Positions 61,889 through 64,000 of a stretch of DNA of 64,000 nucleotides are shown one piece after another; the first letter of the stretch is position 1; every line of letters starts with the position of its first letter. The DNA comes from Turnera subulata (taxonomy: Eukaryota; Streptophyta; Magnoliopsida; Malpighiales; Passifloraceae). A program made the translations under genes and the position numbers. Under the pieces are notes generated by a model. It was not told the DNA's origin. It was given only the letters and a program-made list of their open reading frames with translations, and made no database searches. The stretch covers positions 55,705-119,704 of the forward strand of contig JAKUCV010007535.1 of the NCBI GenBank assembly GCA_028386065.3, written 5' to 3'.

Positions 61889-63993
61889 CTACCAACTTAT
61901 GGAACTCTTTGACTGTTGAAGTTTAGAACTGTAGGAACTTTCTATCTCTTCCTGCAAAATATTTGTAGATCATTTGGTCATTTGCTGCCAGAGTGGTAGA
62001 TAATACTATCACAATTAGAAAACACGAGCAATTAATAATTTCCACATTCAAAATGTTAAGGCAGGGACACAAAACGAATCTTATGTTTGTGGAAAAGTAG
62101 ATCAATATCCTTGTTGCTCCTATTTTTAATTATTTTCAAACAACCAAGAGAAGGGAAGCCAATAATTTGGACTTTGTAAAGCAAGACAGCTGACAGCATA
62201 GCTCTGCACATGCTGTATATAATTGAAAGTCAAGAAGCAATTACATGGCAGAAACATTCAGCATGAAATGCATTTTTCACAGGATAAAGATAACAAGTAG
62301 GATCTTGCATACCTTGCAAGACTTCAACAGAGGTTGCAAGAATGATGATCTGAAAAACCTGATTGATTTTCCAAGCGATGTTCCATCCCATACTGCCATT
62401 AAAAAACAGGCAGAAACTCATCAGGTGGAAAGTACAAAATCCATTTTAGGAAACAGTGTAGGGAATAAATTGAGCCAGCATTCCCAGAATAAATTTTCAT
62501 TGTGTAAAACCCGGAGCACCAATAACCTTCCGTATGCTTTTTAAACTAGTTGTGAAATCCCATACCCGCTCCAATCCGTATGGTCAAAGCAAATGGTTTA
62601 TTTTTCGTGAAGAGGGCCAGCTAAAAGCTTAAATATGTGATTATTGTATTATGTTGGCATACCATTCCCATCATCAGCTGTCCGTCCTTCTATGTTAAGT
62701 TCTCCTAATAGCTGCACATCAACGTTATTGCAGGTAAATGAGTGTTAAAACAAATATAATCCATAACCATCATAAGTGCTTCAAGATTTACTCCTGCCCA
62801 TGCATGAAAGTAATGTGTTCTGAAACAAGAAAAAAAGCTTATGTACAAAAATGAGGTTACATATATCTAGCTACGTGGTTACAAATTGACACAAACGTCT
62901 TGGGAAGCATATAACAGTAGAAAACAACTGAATGACGAAGCACGAACCCACATGTAATAGAATTACATTGCTACAAGTAAACTAAAATGCCGAATATCGT
63001 GAAAGGAGCTTAAATGGAAAAGAATGAGAGCTGGAGTAAACGTTGTTCTCAGCAACCTATGAACATCAGAAAATGGAAGAGGCAATGCAGAAACCAAAAG
63101 TGCATTTCTAAGTGAGAGCCTAGAACAAATATCCCAACAAATGTTACTCAAATTAATTGGTATAACCCACGAAGTCAAACAAGCAGAAAGAAGGTACAAA
63201 AAGGAAAATAGTAGGTACAACGATGACAGTACTGAAACAGGAAAAAAAAAAATCCTCTGGTGTCCCGCATTCTATCCATTGTCAACAAAATTTTAAGGAG
63301 CACGAGCGGATTTTAAGAATGAAAAAGTTTAGGCTTAGCCGATTGTATGTACAAATACGCAAGTCTTCCAGTATAAAGTCGGTCAGTCAACAAACTAACC
63401 AATGAGTTAAGAAAGAAATTACCTGGGAGAGCATTGGCACTCTAGTTGGGTCAAACTCATCACAGTTGTCTGGGTCAATAGGTACACAAACACGACCTGA
63501 AAGAATAACATGGTAACACCTAGTAATATGAGAGAACTGATCTTCCTACGATATTCTGAAAAGATTAGCATTCCTTTCAGATTTAAAGTTGGTGCTTCAA
63601 AGAAAAGAAATTGTTGTTAATCAATGTTCAAAAAAGAAATTGTAGATCTCATGTCTTGAATTAAGACCAACTTTCATAGCACTGGCATTCATTTCTAGAA
63701 CTGACAAAACATCAAGGTACCCACCAGTTTTTGGATGGACGCAGAATGGTGCCTTCAGTAAATGGTTCATATGCTTAGAGACCTGACATATGGGCAAAGT
63801 TGTCCAGTAATAGGTGTCAAAATGCGAAATTAATAGGATAAGGTAGTACTTCGGTAGAAGTCTCAAACTTGTCAAAATAAATAGAATGAGAGAAAATCGG
63901 GAGATGGAAGGTTATTGAAGAGACCTCCATATCAAGTCTTGGATATGCAAAGCAGAATACAATCTCTTCAACACATCTACGAAGCCCTTGTCC
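61889..63993 (-). CDS. DNA primase small (catalytic) subunit, 3' part
   Basis: Six exons are visible: 63993-63925, 63782-63725, 63496-63423, 62711-62663, 62392-62313 and 61951-61889. They join in phase to 130 residues ending in a TAG. The gene continues beyond the window's right end, as the first exon seen begins after a CAG acceptor at 63994-63996. The protein is the primase subunit of DNA polymerase alpha-primase, which makes RNA primers for replication. Diagnostic stretches are YPRLDMEVSKHMNHLLKAPF, VHPKTGRVCVPIDPDNCDEF and SFLQPLLKSCK, all in the conserved C-terminal part of eukaryotic PRIM1. The catalytic aspartates lie upstream, outside the window. Confidence 0.92.
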
Positions 63994-64000
63994 CTGAAAC

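Noticed and set aside
1..64000. CRISPR arrays, bacterial operons or phage-type systems
   Set aside because: The regularly spaced hairpins at 889-1244 have non-conserved A/T spacers and no cas genes. The entire window is plant nuclear DNA with spliced genes.

Overview
The window is nuclear DNA of a flowering plant, most likely a eudicot. Its genes are split by many GT-AG introns, the intergenic DNA is AT-rich, and it carries plant retrotransposons and MITEs. It also holds a complete plant-type TOR kinase gene, an organellar aspartyl-tRNA synthetase gene and the end of a DNA primase gene. I cannot name the species.

Layout. 1-2.75 kb is relic LTR-retrotransposon-like DNA with two unusual series of tiny hairpins, ending in a short LTR. 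A small single-exon gene for a multi-span membrane protein follows (3.54-4.17 kb), then a 741-bp foldback MITE with a SINE head in one arm. The minus-strand TOR gene fills 7.14-31.01 kb. I could thread 57 exons through it with intact phase, giving a 2,475-residue protein. A second minus-strand gene (33.75-37.04 kb, three exons) encodes an 849-residue acidic membrane protein that I do not recognise.

37.6-54.0 kb is a transposon nest. It contains a retroposon with a 16-bp target duplication, a 2.8-kb solo LTR with a perfect 5-bp duplication, and an array of inverted-repeat units. It also has an RNase H-like LINE relic and a decayed Tekay/Del-type chromovirus on the minus strand. The 5' LTR of that chromovirus is cut and joined to an inverted LTR fragment and a 5S-rRNA-derived (Cassandra-like) LTR. 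The outer ends of the whole composite share a CTTCC duplication.

55.21-60.61 kb on the plus strand is a complete 15-exon gene for a bacterial-type aspartyl-tRNA synthetase, with a tandem duplication of exon 13 sequence inside intron 13. It converges on the minus-strand 3' part of the DNA primase small-subunit gene (six exons, 61.89-63.99 kb), which runs off the window.

The host genes are housekeeping functions (growth signalling, organellar translation, replication) and show no sign of forming a pathway cluster. The novelty lies in the repeats: the mini-hairpin series at the left edge, the foldback array and the chimeric retroelement.
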